Assembly: GCA_034190875.2 (NCBI GenBank)
Contig: CM067343.1
Coordinates: forward strand, 42,050,109 to 42,114,108
Direction of reading: 5' to 3'
Origin: Urechis unicinctus
Lineage: Eukaryota > Annelida > Polychaeta > Xenopneusta > Urechidae
DNA length: 64,000 bases
The notes below the pieces were generated by a model. That model was not told the origin of the DNA, did no database searches, and saw nothing but the letters and a program-made list of their open reading frames with translations. A program made the translations under genes and the position numbers. Shown in pieces: positions 27,424 through 41,688 of the stretch (its first letter is position 1; every line of letters starts with the position of its first letter).

Positions 27424-27460
27424 CAGTTATCGTCACCAAGAGATGGGTGCACGATAACTG
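27424..27460 (+). other. 14-bp-stem hairpin
   Basis: Arms CAGTTATCGT (27,424-27,433) and ACGATAACTG (27,451-27,460) are perfect complements, extended inward by CACC/GGTG after one bulged C, with an 8-nt loop. Copy B (63,806-63,842) keeps the fold apart from one G-to-A change. A second small hairpin, CTGAC-GAT-GTCAG, overlaps its 3' end. Confidence 0.6.
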
Positions 27461-27640
27461 ACGATGTCAGTAATATTTTGAGTAAAATGGTATCTTAAGT
27501 ATCGACTATGTCCTATTCAATAATCATCAATTAATAATAACGTTAATATCAAATCAAAATGTTTCAATCTTATAATGGATTGTCATTTGCTTGATTATGT
27601 TGGTTCATGTAATATTAATATAGCACAACAAGCAGCACGA

Positions 27641-30600
27641 GATGCGTTTAATCATACATTTAATCTCTCTACACACTTGGGCACCGCTTTGGCTAGAGAA
27701 CTTATAAATTTGTCTTGTTCCTATCCTATTTGCAATTTAAAGCTATAAATATTTCACATTCATCAAATCAGATGACACGTGATAGCAGAACTTAACTTGT
27801 TCATTGCACTAAACGTGACATGGTCCTATAGCAATTACATTTATCAGGATGTGCCCTAAATCACAAGCACTTTATGGCCATTGGTAAAAGAAGCATTTGT
27901 TGCACAAGCAATTGTAATATAATGATTTAACCTTACCACCAATATTCTCGGCACATGTTAATCATTTGTGTATAGAATTGCAGTCAATCCTATCAATCAA
28001 CATTCTGTTTCATTTACTAACCCAGTAGTAAAGGCATCCGACGTAATACAAGACTCTGTATCCATCACGTAAAAGATGGGAAGCCTATGTACAGTCGCTC
28101 ACGCAAATTGTTCGTACTAATCTTAACAGGCGTGCTCTAAGTCAACAAACGTTTTAATCACCGATTAATCCTCTGACCCGTTAACAAAGAAAGATTGATA
28201 TTGCATTGCCTGGCATATAGCTCCTCTCATGAATGTGATAAATAATATGTTACTACTGCCCTTCTCTTTTAGATTTTCAAAAGAAGTATGTTATGGCCAC
28301 ACGAATAAGAATTGGAAAACAGCATCTAATCTGTTTATGTCACTATCCGATACCCTACAGGTACATGTTTATGCACGATGCAGTAAATTAATTTGCCCAT
28401 AGCCAGGTTTGGCGTCAACGATACAAAAAATGATACACTATTGTAAGTGATGCTCAAGACGCCTATTTATTGTACCACAAAGATGCTACGCATGATCGTG
28501 AAAGTATTGTTTAATTTGTAAACACCCCAAAAGTTGCTTATTATTCTCGGTCTTCCTGTATGTACAGACATGGATCGCTTTCGTTACGTCAGTGATTGAA
28601 ATTTAAGTCAGTGTCTTATATGGCACCGCAATAACGCCCACCAGTAAGCCCACTGTATGACATGATTGATGCTGTTATTTCATGTCAGAATCAACTTGTC
28701 TGCAAAGAGTGAAGACGACGCAAAGGTATATAGCTAGAGGAGCAGCAATATTTAATAGAGAAAGCTGGATGCATAGTCTACAATTTTCCGGTTGCAGTAG
28801 GTTAGCGGAGTAGGTGCACTTCTGCAACATTTCATTTTTTTCAACATTCTCCAAAACATTCTCTCAGATACTTTGCATATTGGTGGAAATCTAAGTGAGG
28901 ATAAACAGGTTTTCATTACTCTCTTTTCATGAATGCCGATAATGTACCCGTTTCGGGACGTACATATCCTCTTCATTCTGATGTACGTGTTTTCGTGGGC
29001 CAATTGATACGCTTTGTCGCATTCACAAGGCTACGGATGAGCTCAAACTGCTTGGGCAGATGGGGTAGGATTCCAAGAGAACAGCGACTACGTCCATGCG
29101 GAAGTGTGCAAACTGAACATCACGTAATGGCAATATGCACTATCACTGACCCTATAAGGAAGCGTCACCAAAACGTTATTGCCTTTCAGCAGCCAGACTT
29201 CTTCAAACATGGAAATGCCACTGAGGTCTGTACCGTGCGTTACAAATGCTTGGCGGCATACTAGGACGCTAAAATTATAATATCGAACTCCCTTACGTAA
29301 ATCAATTGTATAACTAAGCATATCTATTGCTTAACTGGCTACGTAAAAAATACTCATCATTTCTTTGATATCATATGCTACAGCATTCTTGTTTGTCTCG
29401 TTCGTTCTAGCTGACAATGTTCACTATAACGTAAATGTACCATTGATGATTTCATTGTATCATAAATCGTTGATCTATGTACTTTGAGCTTATTTTATTG
29501 GTCAATAAACTCTAACTAATTAACTAACTACTGATTTGTCTTGGTTATAATAACAAAAGGTGATGTTTTGAAAAATTAAACATTCGGTTGCAAACCCTAG
29601 ATGATGAATGTTAAGCCGCGCATCTTGAACGTCATCGACCTCTTAAATCTGAATGTACCGCAGTCGGTAGTTTTAATGATGTTAGAAATTTTGAAACTAT
29701 TGGGGGTTTAATCGCATCAAACATAACCTATATATTACAAAATAATGAAACGACATTCGCTTAGCAATGCTCACAACACGCACAGCCAGCAACGGTATTG
29801 TAAACAGCCTCAAGTTGATTAGATTAGTTCCTCCATGATGGTGGTGTTTTGGGGGATATGATTAACTTAAGCATGTGCAAGTGGTTTCTACATAGCTACA
29901 TTGCGCTTGAACGCAATTTACGCTTATACATTTTGGTTCTTAACAGTTACTTGCCACATAGATGAAATGTGCAAATTGTTACTATTTATTAACTGCTTTT
30001 GCTAAATGTGGCCCTTCTATTGTTAGAGCTAACAAGAATTTGCACAAAAGCCAAATGGTGATATCATACTATATAAACGCACGAATGAATAACTTAGTTT
30101 TCTTACATCTGCTCGACGATGCTGTCGCGCTCATGTGCACTTCGAATGGAGTGCAGATCATTGATAAGAATGATTTGTGCACGGAGAATATAAAATGTGT
30201 CCTTCTTGGTAAGAAGTCTAGTGCAAGTGTATATACAACTGATTTAGTAATGCGCTGAGCAATATGTCTGGTATATGGTGATAGTATTCAGGGGTGAAAC
30301 GAATGTAATGTATCCATTCGTTTGCAAGCTTCAATATAATAAGAAGGAAATTGCAGCTTGAATAATTTAATTCCTCTTCCTGCCTTTATGAGCCGTCAGT
30401 AGAACCATAAAGAGACATCTTGTTGATTGGTTTAGTCTTTGTACTTCAGGCTGCGTGTGCATTTCTTTGTTTTATGACAACAGTTTGCGCCCATTTTATT
30501 GCGCCGCTTGAATCCATTAATTAACATATAACATGACAGCGCATGGTAGAATGCGCTGAAGGAATCGTGATGCTCTGTATTGCTGCAGTAGTGCTCGGCG

Positions 30601-33250
30601 CTGCATGCCAAATGCACACTATCCTGTGCACAAATTATGCAGCAATAGCAATGCATAACTTACGTGAATGCTCAGTAAACGCGTTTATGTTGGATATATA
30701 TTGTGTAATTACTTATCAATAATACGTAGCCTTTTATGATGTTTTAGTTGATGAGACATATTGGAAAGCGATTGATTTGTTCGGTGATCTTTTCAAGAGC
30801 TTTTATATTGAGGCATATTCCCATAGAATAAACATTAGGAACAGTTTAGTATGGGTTCCTTTAGTGTAATTGAAGTCTGCAGCAATTTTTTGTAGCATTT
30901 TAACGCAGGGTAATATTGGTGCGGCTTTGTGAGCTGGTAGCATTACTTCCACTATGCCAGCATTTGACCTCAATCGGCAGTATCATTAAGACAAGCTAAT
31001 GAGTTATATGGTGCATTTTAATAATATTGCTTCTGGCTTAATTTCATGACGCTGTAAGCTTACTGGGAAAACAGGTTTTAGTCCCCACCCCCTTCGCCAT
31101 TGCAAATTTCTCATCACCAGAACAAACTTGTATTACCCAAGCCAAAAATATAAATATGTTTTCTCAAACTCTTTCCTTGGCGCTATCGTAACACCTGACC
31201 CCCACGGGGGATATAACATTGATTTCCACGGTCCATTATATTATGCTGCACTCTTTCTGTGGCATTATTGACTGTGAATGTCCTAGTGATACGGTAATCA
31301 TGCTGTTGCTAATGGCATCACTTCATTGCCGAAGCATAGTACATATTATCCTACCATTGTGATATATCTGTTATCTTTTTCTCTGATGTTATATGCACAA
31401 TTCTCCCACCCCAAAAGTGCTATCTGTGAAGTGAAAGAAAAACTTCGGGTTAAGACAACTGTTAAGCAGTTAGTTTAGGAGTTATAAAACTCAAAACGTT
31501 GGCTTCGCAATGAAAGATAAAGTGTACCGTTTTGCAAGTAGATCTAGAAAGACAATCTAAAGGAATGAATGTATGTGGAAATCCACGAAATGATGGTTAA
31601 ACATGTACAAAAATATCACAAACCGGTAAATAGTCAACACAAACATAATTGCTGACTGTAATAACCCAACACACCGGCCGCGAGCAATATCTTCATAGCA
31701 GACAACAAATTCATGACAATTACGTGCGAAAAGTATGATAACATTTCATTCTGGTGATACGTGAGGCAGTTAATGCAATGTTATTTGGCCTTATCAAATT
31801 TCTCAGCGAACAATATATCTAATTTTACACTTTGCCTGCGTATTAAGCATTCTCGTGTTCATCGGCACGAATGATACAAACACATGATTTTGTATTGACC
31901 TTGGCGTAATTCTCAACACACGGGCATACCTTGTCAGCGACAATTCATCACACCGCTTGTACACACTATTCATTATTTAACGTGGCAGCACACCGACAGA
32001 TGTTTTTAGGTAATAACATTGTTGTCCTAGGAGGCTGGATAATCAATATCGTCTTTATTTGTACAATTTTGCACTATTTCACGCATTGCTTACACATTAC
32101 ACAATATTGTAGCAACGTATCAATGAGGTTTAAAAGTAATTATCAGTTGGTATAATGATGTAAAAAAGCGTTTTCAACTGTCCCATAGACTGCTACAAAG
32201 AATGTTTTGACAGAAGATAATTGTAGCTCCTTTAATGTTGCAATTAAACCATTCTGTGTGCACAACCATATGCAACATGCGATGGATCTATTGTGGTAAA
32301 TTAAATAACACCTGCCTTAATACCTGGCAGTGAATATTGTAATCACAATGTAGAATGAAAAGGCAATTAAGAATAACCAACGCACCCCCCAACCAAAGCA
32401 ATAAGCCCCAAAACCGGTTGATTTCGTGGTTTAATATACCTAGCCATCTTTGTCGAAAAGTGTGATTGAACACCGGTGTATGAGTGAGAAGGTAAATATG
32501 ATTCATTGAATAAGTAGTGTGCATTGTTGCATATAAGAACATTTCTGCTTCGACTGAACCGGATGTTGGCTTAGCATCTGAATATTCCGTGCATGGGAAC
32601 AATTCAATAATTGTATTACCGGCAATGCTCTTCGCGGGGTCGTTCAGGGGAAGCTGCCGTTGATACTCTGTCAAATGTGCTGTGAGAGACGTGTACGGCA
32701 CACTACAATAGAATTATGAGTTCAGCTTGATGTCGAGTGCCTCTGTTTTATTGAAGTCAGCAGCAAATATTTATCACTTCCGCAAACGCATTCAGCAGCA
32801 TCAACTTAAGAGGATAATAATGTATCGACATTTTGAGGTAACAGCACTTCCCTTACTACCCGTACCTATGCTTGACTCTGCAGTACAGCAGTAATATCAC
32901 CATTGTAGCTCTATTTTACGATGCCGATGGCTTCCTGGGTGTGGTCATATTTTAAGCATCAATACTAGTAGAACAAATGCTATTGTCAGCCGAAACTAGT
33001 ATTATCAAAGCACATAAGTAAGAAATGTTACCGAAAACATTTGTAACATACATTTCAGGGAAACAAGAATGCATAGTTTCAGATTACCAAACGTTATACA
33101 TTCCGTGTTCATTAATTGTAAACGTGGTCTATTATAGGGCACAGTATGTTACATTATTTTTTGGTTTTAGTAGCCCTTTCATCGATTGCCCTTTCATCGA
33201 ATACTGATTTCATGATGTTATATACCAACGATCGTCCTAAAACCTGGTCA
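27641..33250. other. Unassigned sequence between the duplication and the satellite region
   Basis: No conserved gene, RNA or mobile-element protein recognised in 5.6 kb. The part 28,930-29,270 is noticeably less AT-rich and has open frames on both strands (plus 28,929-29,264; minus 29,088-29,321), so an exon is possible there, but nothing is recognisable. Homology to copy B cannot be judged past about 27.6 kb because the window ends. Confidence 0.4.
32288..32701 (-). other. 137-codon frame with a C-terminal hydrophobic segment; coding unproven
   Basis: This is one of the longest non-repeat frames in the window. It begins MPYTSLTAHLTEYQRQLPLN and has a single potential membrane segment, FWGLLLWLGGALVILNCLFI, near residues 98-117. 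No signal peptide, no known motif and no splice or promoter context were seen. At this base composition about one frame this long is expected by chance in 64 kb. Confidence 0.15.
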
Positions 33251-33254
33251 TTTG

Positions 33255-33600
33255 TGAAATGGACACTGAGTTGATATGTGATTTGTTTCACACTTCATTC
33301 AGCCTGATAGATTATCCTATTATCTTACATTTCTCGTGAACATAGCATTCATGAAGAGGAAATCTCTATTCGTGGCAAATATGGTGTTTAGTATATGATT
33401 TCTCACTTAATCCAGACTGATAGAATATTCTATTTTCTTACGTTTTTCATGACGATAGCATTCATGAAGTGGAAATCTCTAGGCGCAACAAATATAATAG
33501 ATAGTATGCTGTTTCCCACTACATTTGTTCTGGCAGAATATTCGATTATCTTACATTTCTCATGACAATAGCGTTAATGAAGTGGAAATCTCTTTGCGTG
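33255..33600 (+). repeat. 113-bp tandem repeat, three copies
   Basis: Each unit contains TTCT(C)ATGAC-ATAGC(A/G)TT-ATGAAG(T)GGAAATCTCT. The GGAAATCTCT ends fall at 33,367, 33,480 and 33,593, exactly 113 bp apart. Units are about 75-80% alike by eye. Confidence 0.85.
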
Positions 33601-35075
33601 GAGATGGTTAGTACACGGGGATTGTTACACGTGTTGCATGCCCTCCATAAGTAATTGCCGTGATTGTCGTTCATTGTGATCTTTTTGGTAATCATAATCG
33701 TTGCGTAAATCAGCATCAATTGCTTTTAATGCAAGTATGCGGTACCAACATCTGGATTATGTATTTTTCATAACAATACGCCATGCACAACTAACTTTGG
33801 TGCCAAATCAAAGCACCCTAGTATAATAGGCCATGTGTATGGTCTTACACACAATAAGCTTCAATAGACTAAATAAATGACGTACCATTACAATGTGGCA
33901 GTAGAGGCATGGGATATTTAATGTAGATGTACTACAATTGTAGTGATATCATAAAAGGAAGAGAACTATGAACCCAGTGCAATGGAAGAGCACCATTGTT
34001 AGCTTAATCTATGGTCGATTTGTGACAATGCCTCAAACACAAGGCACAGGCGAGAGCAATGATTCTAGTATATTGCGCTATCAAGTTCTTATTTATATCT
34101 AAATGTGCGTGTGTATATGTTTTGTGTACGTGCTTTGTTGTGCGTGCGTCTGAAGTAGTACTTTAATGAAGACTAATTACTGAAGACTGATGATTCAGTC
34201 ATTCAGTTATGTGGAGAGAAACATTATCGGACTTTTGCTGATTAATTAATTGCACGTAAGCAACATCCACACAGTGGAAGATCATTACTGATAAGCTGGT
34301 TTGGAAGGTCAATTGTGTAACCAAACTCAATCACAACACCACACATAACTCGCCCGTGTTTTTTATATCATCAAAGAATTCCTGACTCTGCCATCCCTGG
34401 TGAATAGCATTTCAACAATTTTAATCATGAGTGTCTATTAAGTAGAAAATTATAATTCATTGGCTAGGCTCTTCATTCAAAGACAACATCCGATCAAAAA
34501 AATATGGCCTATCCTGTCTAACCACCTCATGCTATGCTGTACAATATTGCGAATTCCTATATCAAAGACGCGTTAATGCCCATGAGAATGATAAGCTACA
34601 ACATAAGTAGCGGTTGGGGGCCTTATTTCGTTCAGGAGTCTGTAATGGAGCACAGGAAACTTGCACTCATGACAATACAAGATTTCATTCACTATGATAC
34701 AGTTGCAGCAAGGAACACACACCATCACTAAATCACCATGGAAATACCAAGCACTCCCCATAAATTAAAAAAAATTGTGTCTGTTATGAGAACGTGCGGT
34801 GTGACGCATAACAGAATTGGGTCTGAGACGGTGTTCCCTTTTGTGCCCGTATAAAAAAATGTTTTCGCAAACGCGGGAAGACGACAAACCTGAGCATTAA
34901 GATAGAGGTGCATTTGTGTTGCTTTGGATCGTAAATTTAAACCTTTCAATTGCCTCATGTTGATACCAGGTATTACATATAACTGTTAAAAGCTTCTATT
35001 TATTTGTCTTATTATAAAGGTGGAATTTAAGTTATGCCTATTACCTCATTTCGCTCATATTGATAGTACTTGTTA

Positions 35076-35077
<2 letters not shown>
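33601..35077. other. Unassigned sequence
   Basis: No gene or repeat family recognised. Two overlapping, opposite open frames near 34,534-34,761 are short and motif-free. Confidence 0.4.
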
Positions 35078-35116
<39 letters not shown>

Positions 35117-35140
35117 TATATAATACATATTATATATATT

Positions 35141-35173
<33 letters not shown>

Positions 35174-35558
35174 ATATATGTATATATACATAGGTATGGA
35201 TAAATATATATGTATATTATATATATACATACATATATACAATAACATATATATACATATGTATATATATATCTAATATATATATATATATATATAAATA
35301 TATATATATATACAAAAAATCATATATATATTTACATCTAATTGCACATGTCTATATACATATATCTACAAATACATCGTCTGTGCTTAGACGCAACAAC
35401 AATATATATATAAATATATAAGCATGAATTTACATAAATATATATGTATATGTATATGCGTATATATATATATATATATATATACATATATATGTATATA
35501 TATATATAGATATGTATATAAAAATAGATATCGCTATATAAATATGTGTATATATGTA

Positions 35559-35611
<53 letters not shown>
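35078..35611. repeat. AT-rich microsatellite tract leading into the satellite array
   Basis: Degenerate TA runs with ATAC, TTTA and GTAT interruptions, more irregular than the TA tracts inside the array modules. A short unique stretch (35,316-35,410) interrupts it. Confidence 0.9.
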
Positions 35612-35700
35612 TGTGAGTCATATATTTACATAATATGCAGACATAGTTATATATATATTTATTGATGTATATATTTATATGTATGTGTACATATGTATAC

Positions 35701-35747
<47 letters not shown>

Positions 35748-35860
35748 CATATATGTACATATATATATATATATCTTGCGATTCGTATATATGTATAATA
35801 TATATAGTTGTAAATATATCTATATATATGCCTATTTATATATATATATATATTTATATA

Positions 35861-35893
<33 letters not shown>

Positions 35894-37862
35894 GCACACA
35901 TACAGTAACATATATATTTAAAAACTGAGAATATAACAGTATCTGAGTAAATACTAGCAGCACAATTAAGTGGATATTGTCTGTGAAAATTCTCATACGT
36001 TTTTTTACTTCACAAAATATTAGTGGCGATGTTAGAGATGGCACCGCACATTGATCGCTGTCGCGAATTAAGAAGAGAACAATTTGCCTTCTTCGGTGAA
36101 TGCTGTGTAGAATATCCGCCAATCTAACCCATTCCAAACCCAGTGATTCTTGTCTTAGTAATTTACCGCTAGAGAACATACCTGAATGCTGATGTGCATT
36201 GGCACCAGTCAAACAGAGAAACAGCCATTCATTGATATATATTAGGATTTGACTGAACAAATCTTGTTGATATTAAAGCATTTCGTTAAATTGTGGTGGC
36301 CTCTTCTATAAATTAAAGCTGATGAATGAAGCTTGCATTTATATTATATTTACTACCCCCGTATTATTATTAACGTAGGGGGTGTTCACTCATGAAGGAC
36401 ACAAAATACGTCAATCCTAAATCAATCATCTCATTCCTTCACACAAGACAGTGATGCGCATTTAAAGATTTTCCCAATGCTTGGAAAACTCGAGGAAGCG
36501 AATAATTCCGTTCATAGGATAGAGTGCATAATGGATGAACTGATGAAAGGAATGCGTCGTAGTGAAACGAATATTTGATCAATCTTACACCTTAAAAATG
36601 ATAATCTAATAGCTAAGGATTTATATCTCATACCCACCTAGCACAATTAAGTGGATATTGTCTGTGAAAATTCTATATATTGTGTATATATGTATATATG
36701 TGAGTCATATATTTACATAATATACAGACATAGTTATATATATATTTATTGATGTGTATATTCATATGTATGTGTACATATGTATACGTTTATATATATA
36801 TATATATATATATGTATAATCATATATGTACATATATATATATATATCTTGCGATTCGTATATATGTATAATATATATAGTTGTAAATATATCTATATGC
36901 CTATTTATATATATATATATTTATATATATATGTATATATATATATATATATATATTTATATTTGCACACATACAGTAACATATATATTTAAAACTGAGA
37001 ATATAACAGTATCTGAGTAAATACTAGCAGCACAATTAAGTGGATATTGTCTGTGAAAATTCTCATACGTTTTTTTACTTCACAAAAATATTAGTGGCGA
37101 TGTTAGAGATGGCACCGCACATTGATCGCTGTCGCGAATTAAGAAGAGAACAATTTGCCTTCTTCGGTGAATGCTGTGTAGAATATCCGCCAATCTAACC
37201 CATTCCAAACCCAGTGATTCTTGTCTTAGTAATTTACCGCTAGAGAACATACCTGAATGCTGATGTGCATTGGCACCAGTCAAACAGAGAAACAGCCATT
37301 CATTGATATATATATTAGGATTTGACTGAACAAATCTTGTTGATATTAAAGCATTTCGTTAAATTGTGGTGGCCTCTTCTATAAATTAAAGCTGATGAAT
37401 GAAGCTTGCATTTATATTATATTTACTACCCCCGTATTATTATTAACGTAGGGGGTGTTCACTCATGAAGGACACAAAAAATACGTCAATCCTAAATCAA
37501 TCATCTCATTCCTTCACACAAGACAGTGATGCGCATTTAAAGATTTTCCCAATGCTTGGAAAACTCGAGGAAGCGAATAATTCCGTTCATAGGATAGAGT
37601 GCATAATGGATGAACTGATGAAAGGAATGCGTCGTAGTGAAACGAATATTTGATCAATCTTACACCTTAAAAATGATAATCTAATAGCTAAGGATTTATA
37701 TCTCATACCCACCTAGCACAATTAAGTGGATATTGTCTGTGAAAATTCTATATATTGTGTATATATGTATATATGTGAGTCATATATTTACATAATATAC
37801 AGACATAGTTATATATATATTTATTGATGTGTATATTCATATGTATGTGTACATATGTATAC

Positions 37863-37902
<40 letters not shown>

Positions 37903-38014
37903 AATCATATATGTACATATATATATATATATCTTGCGATTCGTATATATGTATAATATATATAGTTGTAAATATATCTATATGCCTATTTATATATATA
38001 TATATATTTATATA

Positions 38015-38047
<33 letters not shown>

Positions 38048-39060
38048 GCACACATACAGTAACATATATATTTAAAACTGAGAATATAACAGTATCTGAG
38101 TAAATACTAGCAGCACAATTAAGTGGATATTGTCTGTGAAAATTCTCATACGTTTTTTTTTACTTCACAAAATATTAGTGGCGATGTTAGAGATGGCACC
38201 GCACATTGATCGCTGTCGCGAATTAAGAAGAGAACAATTTGCCTTCTTCGGTGAATGCTGTGTAGAATATCCGCCAATCTAACCCATTCCAAACCCAGTG
38301 ATTCTTGTCTTAGTAATTTACCGCTAGAGAACATACCTGAATGCTGATGTGCATTGGCACCAGTCAAACAGAGAAACAGCCATTCATTGATATATATTAG
38401 GATTTGACTGAACAAATCTTGTTGATATTAAAGCATTTCGTTAAATTGTGGTGGCCTCTTCTATAAATTAAAGCTGATGAATGAAGCTTGCATTTATATT
38501 ATATTTACTACCCCCCGTATTATTATTAACGTAGGGGGTGTTCACTCATGAAGGACACAAAATACGTCAATCCTAAATCAATCATCTCATTCCTTCACAC
38601 AAGACAGTGATGCGCATTTAAAGATTTTCCCAATGCTTGGAAAACTCGAGGAAGCGAATAATTCCGTTCATAGGATAGAGTGCATAATGGATGAACTGAT
38701 GAAAGGAATGCGTCGTAGTGAAACGAATATTTGATCAATCTTACACCTTAAAAATGATAATCTAATAGCTAAGGATTTTATATCTCATACCCACCTAGCA
38801 CAATTAAGTGGATATTGTCTGTGAAAATTCTATATATTGTGTATATATGTATATATGTGAGTCATATATTTACATAATATACAGACATAGTTATATATAT
38901 ATTTATTGATGTTTATATTCATATGTATGTGTACATATGTATACGTTTATATATATATATATATATAATCATATATGTACATATATATATATCTTGCGAT
39001 TCGTATATATGTATAATATATATAGTTATAAATATATCTATATGCCTATTTATATATATA

Positions 39061-39136
<76 letters not shown>

Positions 39137-39353
39137 TTGCACACATACAGTAACATATATATTTAAAACTGAGAATATAACAGTATCTGAGTAAATACTA
39201 GCAGCACAATTAAGTGGATATTGTCTGTGAAAATTCTATATATTGTGTATATATGTATATATGTGAGTCATATATTTACATAATATACAGACATAGTTAT
39301 ATATATATTTATTGATGTGTATATTCATATGTATGTGTACATATGTATACGTT

Positions 39354-39384
<31 letters not shown>

Positions 39385-39494
39385 AATCATATATGTACAT
39401 ATATATATATATATCTTGCGATTCGTATATATGTATAATATATATAGTTGTAAATATATCTATATGCCTATTTATATATATATATATTTATATA

Positions 39495-39527
<33 letters not shown>

Positions 39528-40423
39528 GCACACATACAGTAACATATATATTTAAAACTGAGAATATAACAGTATCTGAGTAAATACTAGCAGCACAATT
39601 AAGTGGATATTGTCTGTGAAAATTCTCATACGTTTTTTTACTTCACAAAATATTAGTGGCGATGTTAGAGATGGCACCGCACATTGATCGCTGTCGCGAA
39701 TTAAGAAGAGAACAATTTGCCTTCTTCGGTGAATGCTGTGTAGAATATCCGCCAATCTAACCCATTCCAAACCCAGTGATTCTTGTCTTAGTAATTTACC
39801 GCTAGAGAACATACCTGAATGCTGATGTGCATTGGCACCAGTCAAACAGAGAAACAGCCATTCATTGATATATATTAGGATTTGACTGAACAAATCTTGT
39901 TGATATTAAAGCATTTCGTTAAATTGTGGTGGCCTCTTCTATAAATTAAAGCTGATGAATGAAGCTTGCATTTATATTATATTTACTACCCCCGTATTAT
40001 TATTAACGTAGGGGGTGTTCACTCATGAAGGACACAAAATACGTCAATCCTAAATCAATCATCTCATTCCTTCACACAAGACAGTGATGCGCATTTAAAG
40101 ATTTTCCCAATGCTTGGAAAACTCGAGGAAGCGAATAATTCCGTTCATAGGATAGAGTGCATAATGGATGAACTGATGAAAGGAATGCGTCGTCGTAGTG
40201 AAACGAATATTTGATCAATCTTACACCTTAAAAATGATAATCTAATAGCTAAGGATTTATATCTCATACCCACCTAGCACAATTAAGTGGATATTGTCTG
40301 TGAAAATTCTATATATTGTGTATATATGTATATATGTGAGTCATATATTTACATAATATACAGACATAGTTATATATATATTTATTGATGTGTATATTCA
40401 TATGTATGTGTACATATGTATAC

Positions 40424-40461
<38 letters not shown>

Positions 40462-41499
40462 AAATCATATATGTACATATATATATATATATCTTGCGAT
40501 TCGTATATATGTATAATATATATAGTTGTAAATATATCTATATGCCTATTTATATATATATATATTTATATATATATGTATATATATATATATATTTATA
40601 TTTGCACACATACAGTAACATATATATTTAAAACTGAGAATATAACAGTATCTGAGTAAATACTAGCAGCACAATTAAGTGGATATTGTCTGTGAAAATT
40701 CTCATACGTTTTTTTACTTCACAAAATATTAGTGGCGATGTTAGAGATGGCACCGCACATTGATCGCTGTCGCGAATTAAGAAGAGAACAATTTGCCTTC
40801 TTCGGTGAATGCTGTGTAGAATATCCGCCAATCTAACCCATTCCAAACCCAGTGATTCTTGTCTTAGTAATTTACCGCTAGAGAACATACCTGAATGCTG
40901 ATGTGCATTGGCACCAGTCAAACAGAGAAAACAGCCATTCATTGATATATATTAGGATTTGACTGAACAAATCTTGTTGATATTAAAGCATTTCGTTAAA
41001 TGTGTGGTGGCCTCTTCTATAAATTAAAGCTGATGAATGAAGCTTGCATTTATATTATATTTACTACCCCCGTATTATTATTAACGTAGGGGGTGTTCAC
41101 TCATGAAGGACACAAAATACGTCAATCCTAAATCAATCATCTCATTCCTTCTCACAAGACAGTGATGCGCATTTAAAGATTTTCCCAATGCTTGGAAAAC
41201 TCGAGGAAGCGAATAATTCCGTTCATAGGATAGAGTGCATAATGGATGAACTGATGAAAGGAATGCGTCGTAGTGAAACGAATATTTGATCAATCTTACA
41301 CCTTAAAAATGATAATCTAATAGCTAAGGATTTATATCTCATACCCACCTAGCACAATTAAGTGGATATTGTCTGTGAAAATTCTATATATTGTGTATAT
41401 ATGTATATATGTGAGTCATATATTTACATAATATACAGACATAGTTATATATATATTTTATTGATGTGTATATTCATATGTATGTGTACATATGTATAC

Positions 41500-41551
<52 letters not shown>

Positions 41552-41656
41552 AATCATATATGTACATATATATATATATATATTGCGATTCGTATATATG
41601 TATAATATATATAGTTGTAAATATATCTATATGCCTATTTATATATATATATATTT

Positions 41657-41688
<32 letters not shown>

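Noticed and set aside
28929..29321. Overlapping 111- and 77-codon frames in a GC-richer patch
   Set aside because: Frames on both strands overlap and no motif or splice evidence supports either; kept only as a note on the unassigned region.
37465..37653. 62-codon plus frame in the second B module
   Set aside because: Open only because this copy has two extra A bases; all other copies are out of frame, so it is not a conserved protein.
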